A stretch of DNA of 64,000 nucleotides. It comes from Granulosicoccus sp965214025. GTDB lineage: Bacteria; Pseudomonadota; Gammaproteobacteria; Granulosicoccales; Granulosicoccaceae. The translations under genes and the position numbers were made by a program. The stretch covers positions 62,001 to 126,000 of the forward strand of contig CBDCAW010000034.1 of NCBI GenBank assembly GCA_965214025.1, read 5' to 3'. The first letter of the stretch is position 1. Each line of letters opens with the position of its first letter. Of this stretch, positions 52,601 through 64,000 are shown in pieces. Under the pieces are notes generated by a model. The model was not told the origin of the DNA. It did not search any database and saw only the letters and a list, made by a program, of their open reading frames with translations.

Positions 52601-54751
52601 ATGTATGACAGGCCATCTTTAAATTCGAGCGTCGTGCTGCGGCAGGCAATCACCCGTGCGATTCAGCTCGGGCACCGGCTGGTCGTGGGTTCCGCACCGG
52701 TGGCAGCGTCGGGGTCGTCGTCGTCGTTCGGGAGAGAACTCCAGCGCGAACTGAACGGCATCGTCGGGGAGGCCCTCGAGCTGCCTCGCCGAAATGTCGT
52801 TGCCGATACCGGCGATCAGCTACGGGCACTGCTGGGTTCTGAAAGGCAGCATCTGCACTATCGGCTGGACGGCCTGCTGGATGCCGGATTGCTGTGCGCG
52901 GCGGCCGGTACCCTGCGCGCGGGCGGGGTGCTGCACCTCTCGGCCACTGCTGAGCTTGCCGACCCGTTCGCACGTCGGCTGATGTCTGCAATTCACCGCC
53001 ATGGCACCCCACTGCCCACCCCCCGCACTAGCCTGGCGGTACAGGCGGATGAGTCCGCCTGTTCGCTGCTGATGCACATGAACGCAGCAGCTACTCACGG
53101 TGAGCTGGATGGCTTCACGCACCACTGGCGTACAGAACAGGAAGCGCTGCTGGTGCTGCTGCCGGAACGCATTCTCACCAAAATGAGGGCCTGCACCGTG
53201 GTGCAAGGGCGACGCGGACGCGGCAAGACGGCATTGTTGGGCCGGTTGGCCGCACGGCTGAGCGCCACCGGCTTGAGCACGCCGGTCGTGGCCGAGCAGT
53301 CGGGGGCACTTGCGACCCTTCAGCGCCACTGGTCGGCTGAACGCTCACGCCTCGGCCTGCCAGGCTGCGATCTGCCACGCCTGCCCTTGCAACGGGTCTT
53401 GCGCGTCGCGGGTGATACCGATACCTCTGCCCGCAAGGGATGCCTGCTGGTGGACGAAGCGGCCGCGATTCCGTTGCCGGCACTGGCTGCGCTTGCCACG
53501 CGATTCGACCGGCTGGTATTCGCGACCACGGAAGAAGGCTACGAGGGAACCGGCAGCGGATTCGCGCTGCGGCTGGAGCGGGCCATGGCCGACACCGGTC
53601 ATGGCGTGATGCGGCACCGGCTCGTTGCACCGGTGCGCTGGGCCACCGGCGACCCCCTGGAGGCTTTGCTCGATCATGCCCTGCTCCTTGATCTACCCCC
53701 CGCCTCGGCAGGCAGCACTGGTAGCGAACACGTCAAGATCGATCAGGGCAACCTGCAAGTAGTCCGCGTCGTTCCCGACGCATCCACCGTTGACGAGGCC
53801 CGACTGCGCCAGCTGGCAGCGCTGTTGATGCAGGCCCACTACCGCACCACGGTCGACGACCTGCGGCACCTGCTGACACGCACCGCGCTGCAACTGCATG
53901 TACTCGAGCATGCCGGCGAGGCCATCGCCGTCGCGCTGGTCGCTTTGGAGGGTGACCTGCCGAACGACCTTCACATACCGATACTGGCACGCCGCCGTCG
54001 ATTACCCGACCAGGTGCTGCCGCAGCTTCTGGCGCAGACGCTGGACGACAACGAGCCGCTGACCTGGCACTACGCACGAGTCGTACGGATCGCTGTGGTG
54101 CCCGCGCTCCAGGGGCGTGGCCTTGGAACCCATCTGATCCGCAAGCTGTCGGCAAGCCTGCCGGCATCGATCGACGTGCTCGGTGCCAGCTTTGCTGCCG
54201 ACCTCCGTGGCTTGCGATTCTGGCTTCGACAGGAGTTCGTGCCTGTGCACCGTGGCCTGCGGCGCAATGCTCGCAGCGGTCAGCGAGCGCTTTGCGTATT
54301 GAAGGCACTCCGGCAGCCGTCGATTGACCGGGTGGACGCCGCGGCCATGCTGCTGAAGAGCAATCTGGCCGCGCTTCAACCCACCTCTGGCGACGGGCAG
54401 CGCGACGACGCCTGCAGGCAGTACAGCGAGCAAGACGCGGACGAGGCGGAAGTGCTGAATCTGCTGACCAGCGTATCGGGGTGGTCAGACGTGCGTGGGC
54501 CAGACCCATCACACTTGCTGGCACAGCTCGTCCGTTTCGCGAACGACCAGCGCGGCACCATCGATACCGCTGCCGCCCTGCGTTTCTGGGTCGAGCGGCT
54601 ACCTCCGGAGCAGACCACTCGGTTGGCAATAAATCTGAACGACCGATTTTCGGCACTGCTCGGTGGCGAGGTGGGCCGCCGCACGCGGGAGCGGGAACTG
54701 CGCGCACAGGTTGCCCGGACGCTGCACCTGATTCCGATTGCCGATGCGTAG
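52601..54751 (+). CDS. tmcA: tRNA(Met) cytidine acetyltransferase TmcA
   Basis: A 716-residue protein that makes N4-acetylcytidine at the wobble base of elongator tRNA-Met. An N-terminal domain is followed by a RecD-like helicase module with Walker A QGRRGRGKTALL (Lys about 209) and Walker B LLVDEAAAIP, then a GNAT acetyltransferase module with RIAVVPALQGRGLGTHLI near residue 500, and a C-terminal tRNA-binding region. ATG 52601 is chosen, but no clear ribosome-binding site is seen; GTG 52556 or 52565 could extend it. It ends 37 bp before the truncated gene at the sequence join. Confidence 0.9.
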   Translation: MYDRPSLNSSVVLRQAITRAIQLGHRLVVGSAPVAASGSSSSFGRELQRELNGIVGEALELPRRNVVADTGDQLRALLGSERQHLHYRLDGLLDAGLLCAAAGTLRAGGVLHLSATAELADPFARRLMSAIHRHGTPLPTPRTSLAVQADESACSLLMHMNAAATHGELDGFTHHWRTEQEALLVLLPERILTKMRACTVVQGRRGRGKTALLGRLAARLSATGLSTPVVAEQSGALATLQRHWSAERSRLGLPGCDLPRLPLQRVLRVAGDTDTSARKGCLLVDEAAAIPLPALAALATRFDRLVFATTEEGYEGTGSGFALRLERAMADTGHGVMRHRLVAPVRWATGDPLEALLDHALLLDLPPASAGSTGSEHVKIDQGNLQVVRVVPDASTVDEARLRQLAALLMQAHYRTTVDDLRHLLTRTALQLHVLEHAGEAIAVALVALEGDLPNDLHIPILARRRRLPDQVLPQLLAQTLDDNEPLTWHYARVVRIAVVPALQGRGLGTHLIRKLSASLPASIDVLGASFAADLRGLRFWLRQEFVPVHRGLRRNARSGQRALCVLKALRQPSIDRVDAAAMLLKSNLAALQPTSGDGQRDDACRQYSEQDADEAEVLNLLTSVSGWSDVRGPDPSHLLAQLVRFANDQRGTIDTAAALRFWVERLPPEQTTRLAINLNDRFSALLGGEVGRRTRERELRAQVARTLHLIPIADA

Positions 54752-54788
54752 TACTTCAGTTGATCGTCAACCCGCCGCCTCACATTGC

Positions 54789-55010
54789 ATGCACAGTCGA
54801 TACACCCCCCTGATCCTCGCGACCGCCGCCTGGCTGACCCTTACCTTTGCGGCCCTGGCAGGCAGTGGTCCGGCGCTGGCCGATGTCGGTCGGCAAGCCA
54901 CCATCCCGGTGCTCGACGACCCGTTGGCCGCGTACGGCAAGCGCGCCGAATACACGGTCTATCGCGACGGCAAGAAGGTCGGAAAGCATGCGCTGACGTT
55001 CAGCCGTCAT
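54789..55010 (+). pseudogene. Truncated secreted protein (possibly DUF6134 family), cut at the join
   Basis: From ATG 54789 the protein has a signal peptide (LILATAAWLTLTFAALAGSGPALA) and then PLAAYGKRAEYTVYRDGKKVGKHALTFSRHVDD. The VYRDGKKVGKHALTF segment resembles periplasmic DUF6134 proteins, but this is a weak call. After about 75 residues the frame runs into DNA that is clearly the opposite-strand ABC permease gene, so the natural 3' end is missing. The gene may be intact in the true genome. Confidence 0.6.
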
Positions 55011-55020
55011 GTCGATGATC
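55008..55020. other. Junction between two unlike DNA segments (probable chimera)
   Basis: Two truncated genes meet here: a + strand secreted-protein gene from the left and a - strand DppC-like permease gene from the right. The 13-bp CATGTCGATGATC fits both genes, as microhomology would. Base composition and codon use shift from moderate to very high GC exactly here. Confidence 0.7.
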
Positions 55021-55721
55021 AGCAGCGACGACAGGTTCGGCAGGAGGTGGCGGAACACGATCCTCGGTCCCGAGAGCCCCATGAAGCGCGCGGCGAGCAC
55101 GAACTCGCGCTCGCGGATCGCGTGCGTCATGCTCCTGACGACGCGCGCGGGCAGCATCCAGCCGAACACGGCGAGGAGCGCGACGAGCGTCCACGTCGAC
55201 GAGCCGCCCTGCACGCCGCCCCCGGTCACGAGCGCGACGAGCAGGAACGCCGGGATGACGAGCAACAGATCGATCGTCCACAGCGACACGCGCTCCGTCC
55301 AGCCGCCGAAGTAGGCGGCGAACGCGCCGACGATCGCGGCGATCGCCGTCGACAGGAACGCGACGGCGAAGCCGATCAGCAGCGATCGACCGAGCCCGTG
55401 CAACGTCAGCGCGAGCATGTCCCGCCCCGACTGCGTGGTGCCGAAGAGGTGATCGCCGCCGGGCGGCTTCAGGAACGCCGTCCGGTCGACGTCGTCGACG
55501 TCCCAGGGCGAGAGCACCGGGCCGAGCACCGCCAGCGCGACGAGCGCGAGCAGCACCACGGTGCCGGCGACGGCGGTGCGGTTCCTGACGAAGCGCCGGG
55601 CGAGCAGGCGCCGCCGTTCCCCGCGTCGCGACGGGCTCGGGTCGGCCACCGGTCGTTCGCTCCGGCCGCCGTCGTCACCGTCTTCGCTGGCCGGGACGGT
55701 GTCGGCCGCTCGCTCAGCCAC
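55014..55721 (-). pseudogene. DppC/OppC-like ABC permease, 3' end missing at the join
   Basis: About 235 residues of a peptide/nickel-type ABC permease. They include an N-terminal helix (AVAGTVVLLALVALAVLGPVL), FGTTQSGRDMLALTLHGLGRSL typical of DppC, and FMGLSGPRIVFRHLLPNLSSLLIID, part of the EAA loop. Intact proteins continue for some 60-70 residues; here the frame enters the left-hand segment. The GTG start overlaps the DppB-like gene by 8 bp. The gene is probably complete in its own genome. It would import di-/oligopeptides or another small solute. Confidence 0.78.
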
Positions 55722-56715
55722 GCCCGTCGTGCCGGCCGGCGCGCACGCGAGGGTCGAGCACGACGACGAGCACGTCGGCGAGGAGCGCGCCGCCGAGCAC
55801 GCAGACGCCGCCGAAGGCCGCGACCGCGACGGCGCCGTGCACGTCCTGGCCGAGGATCGTCGACACGGCGTAGTCGCCCATGCCGTGGAAGGAGAAGATG
55901 ATCTCCATGAAGGCGGTGCCGACGAACAGCGTCGCGATGCCGAACGCGAAGTAGGTCGCCGTCGGGATCAGCGCCGTGCGGAGCGCGTGCCGGCGCGCGG
56001 CCGTGCGTCGATCGAGCCCCTTCGCGCGCGCCGTCCGGACGAAGTCCGAGCCGAGCGCGTCGAGCATCAGGTTCCGCTGGACGCGGCTGAAGAACGCCGC
56101 GCCGAGGAAGGTCAGCGCGATCGTCGGCAGGAGGAGGTGCTGCAGCCGGTCGACGAACGCCGCCCCCGGGTAGTCGCCGTGCGGCCCCGTCTCTCCGACG
56201 AACTCGAACACGCGCAGGCCGCTCGCGTCGTTGAAGGCGGTGGCGAGGACCTGCAGGACGCTCGCGACGACGAAGGAGGGCACCGACAGCCCGACGAGGG
56301 ACAGGAACGTGAACGCGCGATCGGACGCGCCGTACTGCCGCCGCGCGCTCCACGCGCCGATCGCGACGCCGAGCGCGGCGCCGAGCACCGAGCCGAGGGC
56401 GAGCAGGCGCACGCTGACCCAGATCCGCCGCCCGACCTCCTCGCCGACGTCCCCCCCGCGCGGCGACTCGCCCCAGTCCCAGCGGAGCGCGACGCCGCCG
56501 AGCCACGTCCGCCAGCGCGTGCCGAGCGCCACCTCGTCGCTCAAGTTCCGCGAGCGAAGGTTGTTCTCGATCGAGACCGGATCGAGCGGCGGGTTGGCGA
56601 CCTCGTAGAGCGCGCGCGGGTCGAGCTGGGTCGCGGCGAGGAGATAGCTCAGGTTGACGGCGACGAACAGCAGCGCCGCGTGGCCGAGCACGCGCCGGAG
56701 CAGGTAGCGGCCCAC
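55714..56715 (-). CDS. DppB/OppB-like ABC transporter permease
   Basis: A 333-residue inner-membrane permease. It starts with YLLRRVLGHAALLFVAVNLSYLL and has the EAA loop FVRTARAKGLDRRTAARRHALRTALIPTATYFA, the standard form of peptide/nickel permeases. A segment between the first helix and the core (about residues 30-100) is the usual periplasmic loop. It begins 39 bp after denD and overlaps the DppC-like gene by 8 bp. Substrate-binding and ATPase genes are not in view. The neighbouring DenD-like enzyme hints at a sugar-acid or related ligand, but the family usually moves peptides. Confidence 0.82.
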   Translation of the reverse strand: MGRYLLRRVLGHAALLFVAVNLSYLLAATQLDPRALYEVANPPLDPVSIENNLRSRNLSDEVALGTRWRTWLGGVALRWDWGESPRGGDVGEEVGRRIWVSVRLLALGSVLGAALGVAIGAWSARRQYGASDRAFTFLSLVGLSVPSFVVASVLQVLATAFNDASGLRVFEFVGETGPHGDYPGAAFVDRLQHLLLPTIALTFLGAAFFSRVQRNLMLDALGSDFVRTARAKGLDRRTAARRHALRTALIPTATYFAFGIATLFVGTAFMEIIFSFHGMGDYAVSTILGQDVHGAVAVAAFGGVCVLGGALLADVLVVVLDPRVRAGRHDGRG

Positions 56716-56754
56716 GTCGCGAGCGGGCTCGGCCGGGAAGTCGCGTCCGCCGCG

Positions 56755-57741
56755 TCAGGATGCGTGATGCGGGGCGTCGTCCTCGAGGTAGACGCGGATG
56801 ATCTCGTCGAAGTCGCGCTCGGCCGTGAACCCGAGCTCGCGGGCGCGCGCGGGATCGAGGTCCTCCGCCCAGTTGCCGACGATAGCCCGGATCTCGGGGT
56901 CGGGCTCGCGACGGATTCGCGCGACCGCGTCGCTCCCGACGACGCGCCCGAGCGCCTCGATCTGCTCGGCGACGGTCGCCGAGAGTCCGGGCAGGGAGAG
57001 GTTCCGGCGCGGCCCGATCGCCTCCCCGTCGAGCGTCGCCGCGTGCACGAGGAAGCCGACCGCGGCGCGCGGGCTCGCGAACCAGTGACGGACGGTGTCG
57101 GGCACCGGCAGCACCGCCGGCTGCCCGTGGATGGGCTCCCTGAGGATGTTCGAGAAGAAGCCGGACGCGGCGAGGTTGGGTTTCCCCGGACGGATGCAGA
57201 TCGTCGGCAGGCGGAGCCCGACGCCGTCGAGGAAGCCGCGGCGGGTGCAGTCGGCGAGCAGCAGCTCGCCGATCGCCTTCTGGGTGCCGTAGCTGGTCAG
57301 CGGGGTGGCGTGGAAGTCGTCGGGCAGCCGCTCCGGGAACGGCGCGCCGAACACCGCGATCGAGGAGCTGAACACGACGCGCGGGCGGTAGCCGTCGCGC
57401 TCGTGCGCGTGGCGGATCGCCTCGAACAGCTCGCGGGTGCCGTCGAGGTTGATGCGGTAGCCCTTCTCGAAGTCCTTCTCCGCCTCGCCCGAGACGATGG
57501 CGGCGAGGTGGAAGACGACGTCCGGGCGCGCCTCGATCAGCCGCGCGGCGACGCCGTTCTCGGACAGGTCGGCGACGCTCGCGCTCGCGCGCTCGGCGAA
57601 GCCGTCCGGTACCGTCGGCGCGACGACGTCGACCAGCGTGAGGTGCTCGACGGCGCGCCCGCCGAGCCCGTCGTCGTCCGCGATGCGTCGGGCGAGCTTC
57701 GCGCCGAGCATGCCGCTCGCGCCGATGATGAGTACCTTCAT
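56755..57741 (-). CDS. denD: NAD-dependent epimerase/dehydrogenase, D-erythronate dehydrogenase-like
   Basis: A 328-residue extended short-chain dehydrogenase. The NAD site is VLIIGASGMLGAKLARRI, the catalytic Ser and Tyr-Lys lie in VFSSSIAVFGAPFP and TSYGTQKAIGE, and PTICIRPGKPNLAASGFFS is typical of DenD, which oxidises D-erythronate to 2-oxo-tetronate. The other four-carbon acid genes (otnK, otnC, otnI) are not in the window, so the exact substrate remains open. Its codons show a very strong C/G third-position bias, unlike the genes left of 55,010. Confidence 0.78.
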   Translation of the reverse strand: MKVLIIGASGMLGAKLARRIADDDGLGGRAVEHLTLVDVVAPTVPDGFAERASASVADLSENGVAARLIEARPDVVFHLAAIVSGEAEKDFEKGYRINLDGTRELFEAIRHAHERDGYRPRVVFSSSIAVFGAPFPERLPDDFHATPLTSYGTQKAIGELLLADCTRRGFLDGVGLRLPTICIRPGKPNLAASGFFSNILREPIHGQPAVLPVPDTVRHWFASPRAAVGFLVHAATLDGEAIGPRRNLSLPGLSATVAEQIEALGRVVGSDAVARIRREPDPEIRAIVGNWAEDLDPARARELGFTAERDFDEIIRVYLEDDAPHHAS

Positions 57742-57851
57742 GCCGCTGCCCTCGTGTCCTGGTCCACCCGCTCGCGAGGCCGGTTGTCCGGGCGAACGAG
57801 TCGTCGGTGCCGAAGGTACCGGATGCGCCGCGGGGGCGCGAGCGCGAGGGG

Positions 57852-58274
57852 TCAGCCGTCCGCGGGTTCCAGCTCGCGACGCCAGCCTCCCTGGAACAGC
57901 TCGGGGCGGATCGCGAACGCGCCGTCCCGGGTCCGGCGGATCGAGTACTCGATGTCGCCGTCGCCGGCACTGGTGACGAGCCGGCCCTGGCAGGCGCGCA
58001 GCGGATGGCGCCCGGCGTGTCCGCGGGCGCGCGGCGCGTCGAGCTCGAGCAGCCGCGCGCCGCGCCCGGCGAGCGCGGGGATCTCCTCGAGCGCGTTCGC
58101 CAGGCGCTCGAGGACGTCCGGCGCGTCGCAGGAAGGCAGGGCGCGGGAGCCCGACGGGACGACGCCCAGCCAGGCCGCCAGCGCCAACGACGCGAACAGC
58201 GCGAGCGCGCGCGGTGCGCTAGGAAGCGGGCGGGCCGTGAGCCCGCGCCGGATCGGGAAGGGGCTGCCGGACAT
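57852..58274 (-). CDS. Hypothetical secreted protein
   Basis: A 140-residue protein with a probable signal peptide: a basic start, then APRALALFASLALAAWLGVV and GSRALPSCD. The mature part has two cysteines (SCD, RACQG) and a short C-terminal region with DIEYSIRRTRDGAFAIRPELF. I recognise no family. It lies about 110 bp upstream of denD on the same strand and may be the first gene of that operon. The coding bias agrees with its neighbours. Confidence 0.55.
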   Translation of the reverse strand: MSGSPFPIRRGLTARPLPSAPRALALFASLALAAWLGVVPSGSRALPSCDAPDVLERLANALEEIPALAGRGARLLELDAPRARGHAGRHPLRACQGRLVTSAGDGDIEYSIRRTRDGAFAIRPELFQGGWRRELEPADG

Positions 58275-59945
58275 GATCGTCGCTCCGCGGCCGTGACCCT
58301 GTCGTTAGCGGCGCGTTCCGGACACGCTGGAATTACCGTCTCCTGCGGTCCCCTCTCGCGTGGCGGGCGTCTTACACGCACTTGAAGGGGTGAGTAACCC
58401 TTCACGCTCCGGCGGACCGGCCGAGAAGAGTCGCAACGCGTCACCGACGTCGTCCCTCCCGACACGCGATCCCACCGCCATGACGATTCGCACGACCTTG
58501 CGCCAGACGTTTGATCTCGGCATCGCGATCGTGCTCGTGGTGTTCCTGACGGGGCTGTCCGGCAGCTGGCTGGTCGGCAAGGCCGCTCGCCTGCACCACC
58601 TCGAGCGCCAGCACCTGGCACTGGTCACGGACATGGAGCTGGCGCTCCGGGGGGCGTCGACGGACGCGGGGCGAACGGCGGTGCCCGTGGCCCCTCTGCG
58701 CGACGCCGTCGATCGGGCGAGCGCGCTGTCGCGAAGCCTGGGCGAGGAGCTTCTCGCGCCCCGAACGCCTGGCGCTCCGTCTGCTCGGTCACGCGCGGCT
58801 GGTCGAGTCACCGAAGGCGAACGAGGCGGATCTCGCGCGGTTGCGACGAGCGTTGCCGGACGGACCCGATGCCGTGCTCGACCCGACGCTGGTGAATCTC
58901 GTGGAGGAGCCTCTGGCCTCGGTCAGGCGAAACTCGGACGACATCGCCGGGCACCTGGTCGAGGCCGTGTCGCAACTGTCGCGCATCGTCCTCTGGGTCG
59001 ATCTCGTCGGCGCGGGGGTCCTGCTCTGCGCCTTCGTCGTGCTCCGGCGGCGCGTGCTCGGACCGCTGTCCGAGGCGCTGGGGTTCGCCCACCGCATCGC
59101 CCGGGGCGACCTGAGCGTCAGGCACAAGCCCGCGCGCGATGACGAGTTCGGACGGCTGATGGGCGCGCTGACCGGCATGCAGGCCAGTCTCGGTCACATG
59201 GTCACGAACGTGTGCGCCAGCTCGACCCGCATCGCCGACATCAGCACCGGCTTCGCCGACGGCAACGTCGAGTTGAACGAGCGCATGGCGCAGCAGTCCG
59301 GTGCGCTGGAGCGCACGGCGTCGGCGATGGAGGCGCTGGGGGCGAGCGCACACCAGAACTCGGACAGCGCCACGGAGGTGAACGAGCTGGCGGTCAGCGC
59401 CTCGGCGCTCGCCATCGAGGGCGGGGAGATCGTCTCGAGCGCGATCGAGACGATGAAGGGCATCTCGGCGGCGTCGCGCGAGATCTCCGACATCATCGCC
59501 GTCATCGACGACATCGCGTTCCAGACCAACATCCTCGCGCTCAACGCCGCCGTCGAGGCCGCGCGTGCCGGCGAGCAGGGTCGCGGCTTCGCCGTCGTCG
59601 CCAGCGAGGTCCGGAGCCTGGCCGGGCGTTCGGCGGAGGCGGCGCGCAGGATCAACGCGCTGACCGAGACCAGCGTCCAGCGCGTGACCCACGGGGAGGA
59701 GCTGGTGGGGCGGGCCGGTTCCACGATGAACGACGTGGTCGGCGCGATCACCCGCGTCACCGAGCTCATCGGCGGCATCAGCGCGGCGAGCGACGCGCAG
59801 CGTGCGGGCGTCACGAACGCGAGCGAGGTGTTCTCGGGCATGGACGAGGCGACCCGCGAGAACGCTCGCCTCGTCGACGGCATCGTCACGGCGGCGGCCC
59901 GGCTGGAGGGTCAGACGCGGGAGCTGACCGAGGCGGTCACGGTGT

Positions 59946-63194
<3,249 letters not shown>

Positions 63195-63439
63195 CACGCA
63201 CGCCATGCGGGCCGCCGGCTCGGACCGGCGGCGGAGAGGAGGCCGAGCGCCGCATCGAGTCGTCCTCGACGGATGTCGCCCCGGAAGTAACACGGCGTTA
63301 CCCTAGGAAATAGCGTGCCAGCGATCGACTCGCGAGCGTGGCGCGCTTCACGCTTTCGGTCGGGCCGGCCACGACCCGGGACGCACCGGGGCCCTCGGGT
63401 CGTCGCGGGACGCGAGGACGCCCGAGACGCCCGGACCTC

Positions 63440-64000
63440 TCAGGCCGCTTCGGGCAGGCCGCCGCGCGGGCAGCCTCCGGCGGCCTCGCCGGGCGCGTCC
63501 GGCGCGGCGAACCTCGTGCAGGCCGTGGACGCGTCGAGCGTCTCCGCCAGCCGCTCGTACGCGTCCGGTTCGTCGGTCGGGGCGGCCTCGGCCAGCGCGA
63601 TCGCCTCGTCCACGCGGCCCGTGCAGAGCGACTGCCAGCGGGTCGTGTCGCGCCTCGACACGTTGCGGTGGAGGCGAGCGGCGGCGGCGACCGGCGTCAG
63701 CAGCGAGGCGATCGCCGGTGGCCGGCCGGCACCGAGCGCCTCGGCGTTCGCCGCGCCGTGGAAGCGCCCGACGAGCGCGCGCAGCACGTCGTCTCCGGTG
63801 CCGCCGGGCAGCGGGATCATCCGTTCGAGCTCCTCGGCGGCCACGCGCAGCGTGCGTTCGGTCAGGTCGGCCGATTCGTGCCCGGTGTCGCCGAGCGTCG
63901 CCCGCAGCATCCGCTCGAGCCGCTCGGCACCCTCGTGGTCGCACACCGAGCCGACGAGCGCGGCGTCGATGCCGAGCAGGTGCGCCAGCTGCCACCAGTA
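63440..64000 (-). CDS. Hypothetical protein (5' end beyond window)
   Basis: The frame stays open to the window edge, so only the C-terminal 186 residues are visible. They are rich in Ala, Glu and Arg, with predicted helices (GAERLERMLRATLGD, EDAYERLAETLD-like) and two or three cysteines (SLCTGR, STACTRF, GGCPRG), and no membrane segment. I recognise no family. The last residues (GGCPRGGLPEAA) look unstructured. It is upstream of fimV on the same strand, 245 bp away. Confidence 0.45.
   Translation of the reverse strand, partial: YWWQLAHLLGIDAALVGSVCDHEGAERLERMLRATLGDTGHESADLTERTLRVAAEELERMIPLPGGTGDDVLRALVGRFHGAANAEALGAGRPPAIASLLTPVAAAARLHRNVSRRDTTRWQSLCTGRVDEAIALAEAAPTDEPDAYERLAETLDASTACTRFAAPDAPGEAAGGCPRGGLPEAA

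Noticed and set aside
55469..58621. A 1,050-residue - strand frame and a 911-residue + strand frame (55561-58296)
   Set aside because: Both are Arg/Ala/Pro-rich shadows over the DppB, denD and hypothetical genes and carry no domains.

Overview
The window reads as two stretches of bacterial DNA joined at about 55,008-55,020. The left stretch (1-55,010) is moderately GC-rich and looks gammaproteobacterial: tRNA-Met cytidine acetyltransferase TmcA, a long tandem UvrA, a stand-alone EF-G of the fusB type, AMP nucleosidase and a CobS/CobT pair. The right stretch (55,014-64,000) is visibly more GC-rich, carries FimV and a chemotaxis receptor, and probably comes from a different high-GC gammaproteobacterium or a foreign segment. 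At the join a + strand gene and a - strand ABC permease gene each lose their 3' end, which is what an assembly chimera looks like. A real rearrangement cannot be excluded.

Layout, left part. 1-9.9 kb: partial lipid-kinase-like gene, metallophosphoesterase, PhyH oxygenase, a 1,920-residue UvrA with an in-frame hairpin repeat, and a cell-wall amidase. 9.9-14.6 kb: a compact - strand cluster with type III polyketide synthase, methyltransferase, FAD oxidoreductase, acyl carrier protein and ketosynthase, probably making a methylated, redox-modified polyketide. 14.7-18.5 kb: small membrane protein, two divergent paralogous phosphoribosyltransferases, a DUF368 membrane protein and a Bcr/CflA-type MFS pump. 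18.5-26.8 kb: a long - strand operon (mmsA, ureidopropionase-like hydrolase, dihydropyrimidinase, ABC ATPase, two permeases, NMT1/THI5-type binding protein). With preT-preA at 34.4-37.0 kb it makes up a reductive pyrimidine breakdown and uptake system. Between the two halves (27.6-33.2 kb) lies a tight cluster of two ATP-grasp enzymes, two esterases and a glutamate-cysteine-ligase-family enzyme, next to a divergent LysR regulator; this is the most suggestive candidate for an uncharacterised small-molecule or peptide ligation system.

37-55 kb holds a PQQ-type sugar dehydrogenase, CobT/CobS, EF-G with a clear terminator, a two-ATP-grasp ligase coupled to an MFS protein that carries 26 copies of a 12-bp repeat, AMP nucleosidase, an M14 carboxypeptidase, a two-domain fasciclin lipoprotein and tmcA. 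Right part: DppB/DppC-like permeases, a DenD-like dehydrogenase, a secreted hypothetical protein, a chemotaxis receptor, FimV, and a partial unknown gene at the edge.

Four genes carry frameshifts (three between 18.5 and 28.9 kb, one at 58.7 kb), three of them in homopolymer or dinucleotide runs. Sequencing or assembly error is therefore a serious alternative to real pseudogenes. No rRNA, tRNA, CRISPR array or insertion sequence was recognised.
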